A stretch of 64,000 nucleotides of DNA, from contig KE159611.1 of NCBI GenBank assembly GCA_000403295.2, positions 255,466 to 319,465 of the forward strand, given 5' to 3'. Below are positions 61,502 through 64,000 of the stretch, in pieces. Below the pieces are notes generated by a model. The model was given only the letters and a program-made list of their open reading frames with translations. It was not told the DNA's origin and did no database searches. Within the stretch, counting starts at the first letter, position 1; every line of letters begins with the position of its first letter. The stretch comes from Lachnospiraceae bacterium M18-1 (lineage in GTDB: Bacteria; Bacillota; Clostridia; Lachnospirales; Lachnospiraceae). The translations under genes were made by a program, and so were the position numbers.

Positions 61502-62461
61502 TTATTCCTCACCTGAATTTAATTCCAGGTTGAGTTCTTTCAGTTTCGCAAGGACTTCCTCCAGAGACTTGCGTCCCAGGTTCCTTACTTTCATCATATC
61601 TTCCGGCGTCTTATTCGTAAGTTCTTCAACGGTATTGATACCAGCTCTCTTCAGACAGTTGTATGAACGGACGGATAATTCCAGTTCATCAATACTCATC
61701 TCCAGAACCTTCTCTTTTTCATCATCTTCCTTTTCAATCATGACCTCAGCAGCCTGTGCGACTTCTGACAGGTCAATGAATAATTTCAGATGTTCGCTGA
61801 GTACCTTTGCAGCAAGGCTGACAGCTTCATCCGGAAGCAATGTCCCTCTTGTCCATACGTCCAGCGTGAGCTTATCATAATCGGTTATCTGTCCGACACG
61901 TGTATTCTCTACTGACATGTTTACACGGTCAACAGGCGTATAGATAGAATCTATCAGGATGACGCCGATCGGAATATCCTCTCCTTTGTTCTTATCTGCG
62001 CTGATATAACCTCTTCCTTTGGTAATCGTAAGCTCCATGTACAGCTTGCTGTCCTTACCGCCGCTTAATGTAGCGATGACCTGATCCGGATTCATAATCT
62101 CAATATCGGCATCCGCCTGGATGTCGGCGCCTGTTACAACACCTTCTCCCTCGAATTCGATATATGCAGTCTTCACTTCGTCTGATTCCGATGTATTCTT
62201 GATTGCCAGACATTTCAGATTCATGATAATCTCGGTCACATCTTCTTTTACGCCCGGGATGGAACTAAATTCGTGCAGAACTCCGTCAATCTTCACGGAA
62301 CTGATCGCCGCCCCCGGAAGAGAAGAAAGCATAATTCTTCTCAGGGAATTACCCAATGTGATTCCATATCCCCGCTCCAGGGGTTCTACAACGAACCTTC
62401 CATACTTCTTATCTTCTGAAATTTCTGTAATTTCAATATTCGGTTTATTAAAATCAAACAC
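61502..62461 (-). CDS. rpoA: RNA polymerase alpha subunit
   Basis: 319 residues. The N-terminal domain has [20 protein letters not shown] then [10 protein letters not shown], and the C-terminal domain [20 protein letters not shown]. The start is GTG at 62461, seven bases after GGAGGG, which gives the normal length; the ATG at 62509 would add 16 unlikely residues. It sits between rpsD and rplQ, as usual. Confidence 0.96.
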   Translation of the reverse strand: MFDFNKPNIEITEISEDKKYGRFVVEPLERGYGITLGNSLRRIMLSSLPGAAISSVKIDGVLHEFSSIPGVKEDVTEIIMNLKCLAIKNTSESDEVKTAYIEFEGEGVVTGADIQADADIEIMNPDQVIATLSGGKDSKLYMELTITKGRGYISADKNKGEDIPIGVILIDSIYTPVDRVNMSVENTRVGQITDYDKLTLDVWTRGTLLPDEAVSLAAKVLSEHLKLFIDLSEVAQAAEVMIEKEDDEKEKVLEMSIDELELSVRSYNCLKRAGINTVEELTNKTPEDMMKVRNLGRKSLEEVLAKLKELNLELNSGEE

Positions 62462-62529
62462 TACACGACCCTCCTTATGGGTTAAAAAATATTGAGGGGT
62501 ACTTTTCAATCATGCTATATCCGAATGAA

Positions 62530-63123
62530 TTACTTAGAATACAGCTCGACGATCAACATCTCGTCAACAGGAACATCTATTGCGTCTCTCTTCGGAAGCT
62601 CTTTGACTTCACCTTTCAAATTCTCAGCATCTACTTCCAGCCAGTTCGGAATCATATTGCCGCCGGTCACTTCCAGAATATCTTTGTATCTCTGGCTGCC
62701 TTTGTTCTTCTCTTTGATCTCGATCACATCGCCGGCCTTTACAAGGTAAGAAGGAACCTTTACCTGCTTACCGTTCACCAGTACATGTCTGTGGCCTACG
62801 ATCTGTCTTGCTTCTCTTCTTGTTCTTGCAAAGCCCATACGGAACATTACGTTATCCAGTCTGGTCTCCAGAAGGGTCATCAGGTTCTCGCCTGTCATTC
62901 CTTCCTGCTGCTTTGCCTTCTCAAAATAATTTCTGAAAGGCTTCTCCAATACGCCGTAGATGAATTTTGCTTTCTGCTTCTCGCGTAACTGAAGACCGTA
63001 TTCGCTCATCTTTCTGTTGGATCTTTTTAACTGTCTTTTTGACTTTTTATTAATTCCTAAATAGATTGGGTCCATACCTAATGAACGGCATCTCTTAAGA
63101 ACCGGAACTCTGTTTACTGCCAT
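62530..63123 (-). CDS. rpsD: 30S ribosomal protein uS4
   Basis: 197 residues with the S4 RNA-binding domain (RLDNVMFRMGFARTRREARQ, VGHRHVLVNGKQVKVPSY). No cysteine cluster at the N-terminus, so it is the zinc-free form. It binds 16S rRNA early in 30S assembly and often represses its own operon. Confidence 0.97.
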   Translation of the reverse strand: MAVNRVPVLKRCRSLGMDPIYLGINKKSKRQLKRSNRKMSEYGLQLREKQKAKFIYGVLEKPFRNYFEKAKQQEGMTGENLMTLLETRLDNVMFRMGFARTRREARQIVGHRHVLVNGKQVKVPSYLVKAGDVIEIKEKNKGSQRYKDILEVTGGNMIPNWLEVDAENLKGEVKELPKRDAIDVPVDEMLIVELYSK

Positions 63124-63244
63124 TTTCTTAATTCCTCCTAATAATATGCGGTAATCCCTGTATCGATACTAAATCGCTAAACCGGACAGCCCAGGCTGTC
63201 CTGCCGAAGAACATGTCCTCTTGGCTTCCTTCGGGTATAACTGA

Positions 63245-63640
63245 TTATACTCTTCTGCGTTTCGGCGGACGGCATCCATTATGGGGTACCGGAGTAACGT
63301 CCTTGATACTGATCACGTCAATGCCGCATGCCTGCAGCGCCCGGATTGCCGCTTCTCTTCCTGAACCTGGACCCTTTACGAAAACATCTACTGTTTTCAG
63401 ACCATGAATCAATGCTGCCTTAGCTGCTGTCTCAGCTGCCATCTGTGCTGCGTATGGAGTAGATTTCCTTGAACCTCTAAAACCCAGACCGCCCGCACTT
63501 GCCCATGAAAGAGCATTGCCCTGTGCATCCGTTAATGTTACGATCGTATTATTAAAGGATGACTGGATATGAGCCTGTCCTCGTTCAACGTTTTTCTTGA
63601 CACGTTTTTTTGTCACTTTTTTGGTAACTTTCTTCGCCAT
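63245..63640 (-). CDS. rpsK: 30S ribosomal protein uS11
   Basis: 131 residues: a basic start ([20 protein letters not shown]), then [20 protein letters not shown], the S11 signature [20 protein letters not shown] and the end [17 protein letters not shown]. It lines the 30S platform. ATG 63640. The 254-base gap to rpsM is unusually long and holds a tandem repeat. Confidence 0.97.
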   Translation of the reverse strand: MAKKVTKKVTKKRVKKNVERGQAHIQSSFNNTIVTLTDAQGNALSWASAGGLGFRGSRKSTPYAAQMAAETAAKAALIHGLKTVDVFVKGPGSGREAAIRALQACGIDVISIKDVTPVPHNGCRPPKRRRV

Positions 63641-63679
63641 TTAAACTAACCTACTTTCTCATTTTTAATCTGTGTTAAA

Positions 63680-63857
63680 GTTCGCACTAAGCGCTTACTG
63701 TTCTTTAAAGCGCCCATTCACTTTTTTTACGGGATGTTCGACTCGCTTGCTCGCCGAACAAAGTTCGCACTAAGCGCTTACTGCTCTTTAAAACGCCCAT
63801 TCACTTTTTTACGGGATGTTCGACTCGCTTTGCTCGCCGAACAAAGTTCGCACTAAG
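63680..63857. repeat. 83-bp tandem duplication between rpsM and rpsK
   Basis: Unit 1 is 63680-63762, unit 2 is 63763-63845, and a third starts at 63846 and breaks off after GTTCGCACTAAG. The two full units differ at only a few positions. Each contains TTCGCACTAAGCGCTTACTG, a T-run and GATGTTCGACTCGCTTGCTC followed by GCCGAAC, which can form a small hairpin. Confidence 0.9.
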
Positions 63858-63894
63858 TTCATGCTGCGCTTAACAGCTTGCATTCACTAAGTGC

Positions 63895-64000
63895 TCACTT
63901 TTTCTTATTCGCTACTGTTCTCTTTGGTCCTTTACAGGTTCTTGCGTTTGTCTTCGTCTTCTGGCCGCGTACCGGGAGTCCTTTTCTGTGGCGGATTCCG
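63895..64000 (-). CDS. rpsM: 30S ribosomal protein uS13, C-terminal part
   Basis: The last 34 codons and the TGA stop are present: [20 protein letters not shown] then [14 protein letters not shown], the conserved basic C-terminus of uS13. The rest lies beyond the right edge. Confidence 0.95.
   Translation of the reverse strand, partial: GIRHRKGLPVRGQKTKTNARTCKGPKRTVANKKK

Noticed and set aside
63641..63894. CRISPR array or DnaA-box cluster in the rpsM-rpsK gap
   Set aside because: Only two long units without spacers, and no DnaA boxes or dnaA/dnaN genes; a simple tandem duplication.

Overview
This window looks like a chromosomal segment of a spore-forming, gut-type Firmicute, most likely a Lachnospiraceae member (Clostridium cluster XIVa). 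The grounds are the moderate GC content, strong AGGAGG-type ribosome sites, and the conserved block hup-rqcP-yabP-yabQ-divIC-spoIIE. Further support comes from a CotS-like spore-coat kinase, a PPi-type phosphofructokinase, and an rpoA operon whose bL17 carries a long insertion. No prophage, CRISPR array or transposase gene was seen. The accessory content is catabolic modules, unusual gene fusions and many short palindromic or MITE-like repeats.

Layout. 1-7.2 kb: a partial AAA-ATPase, a phosphosugar mutase, a GH42 beta-galactosidase, an NYN/LOTUS protein and a YfcE-like phosphodiesterase. 7.4-10.7 kb: a tightly overlapping operon of four unrecognised genes ending in a vWA-like/OmpA lipoprotein. 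10.7-20.4 kb: the sporulation/division block, a second phosphosugar mutase, CotS-like, cca and asnS. 20.6-26.5 kb: a YtrA-type GntR/ABC operon, a FapA-like protein and a sodium-dependent transporter. 26.7-30.1 kb: a GH3 beta-glucosidase, a 215-bp inverted-repeat element and a MarR regulator.

30.3-38.8 kb holds a complete catabolic locus: two ADP-ribosylglycohydrolase-family enzymes, a CUT1-like ABC importer without its own ATPase, a PfkB/ribokinase-family kinase and a divergent GntR/UTRA regulator. The inferred job is import of an unknown riboside-like glycoside, hydrolysis of its glycosidic bond and phosphorylation of the released sugar. 38.9-43.4 kb holds a flavoprotein reductase, a GPH/MFS symporter and a divergent SLC13/DcuC-like permease that share a regulatory palindrome.

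43.7-48.8 kb: a WYL-TfoX-GyrI operon, an XRE-type HTH domain fused to a complete PurM (AIR synthetase), a PPi-phosphofructokinase and tRNA-Arg(ACG). 49-60.8 kb: trpS, PAP2, a diacylglycerol-kinase-like gene, TetR, an SfsA-MutY fusion, a polar amino-acid ABC transporter, uppP, a HAD phosphatase and a secreted coiled-coil/SleB-type hydrolase. 60.8-64 kb: the end of the alpha ribosomal operon (rpsM-rpsK-rpsD-rpoA-rplQ, minus strand), with an 83-bp tandem duplication between rpsM and rpsK.

At least five families of short dispersed repeats occupy the intergenic spaces. Two copies of one family supply the stop codon of the adjacent gene. The points most worth follow-up are the ADP-ribosylglycohydrolase locus, the HTH-PurM fusion, the four-gene lipoprotein operon, the SfsA-MutY fusion and the flavoenzyme module.
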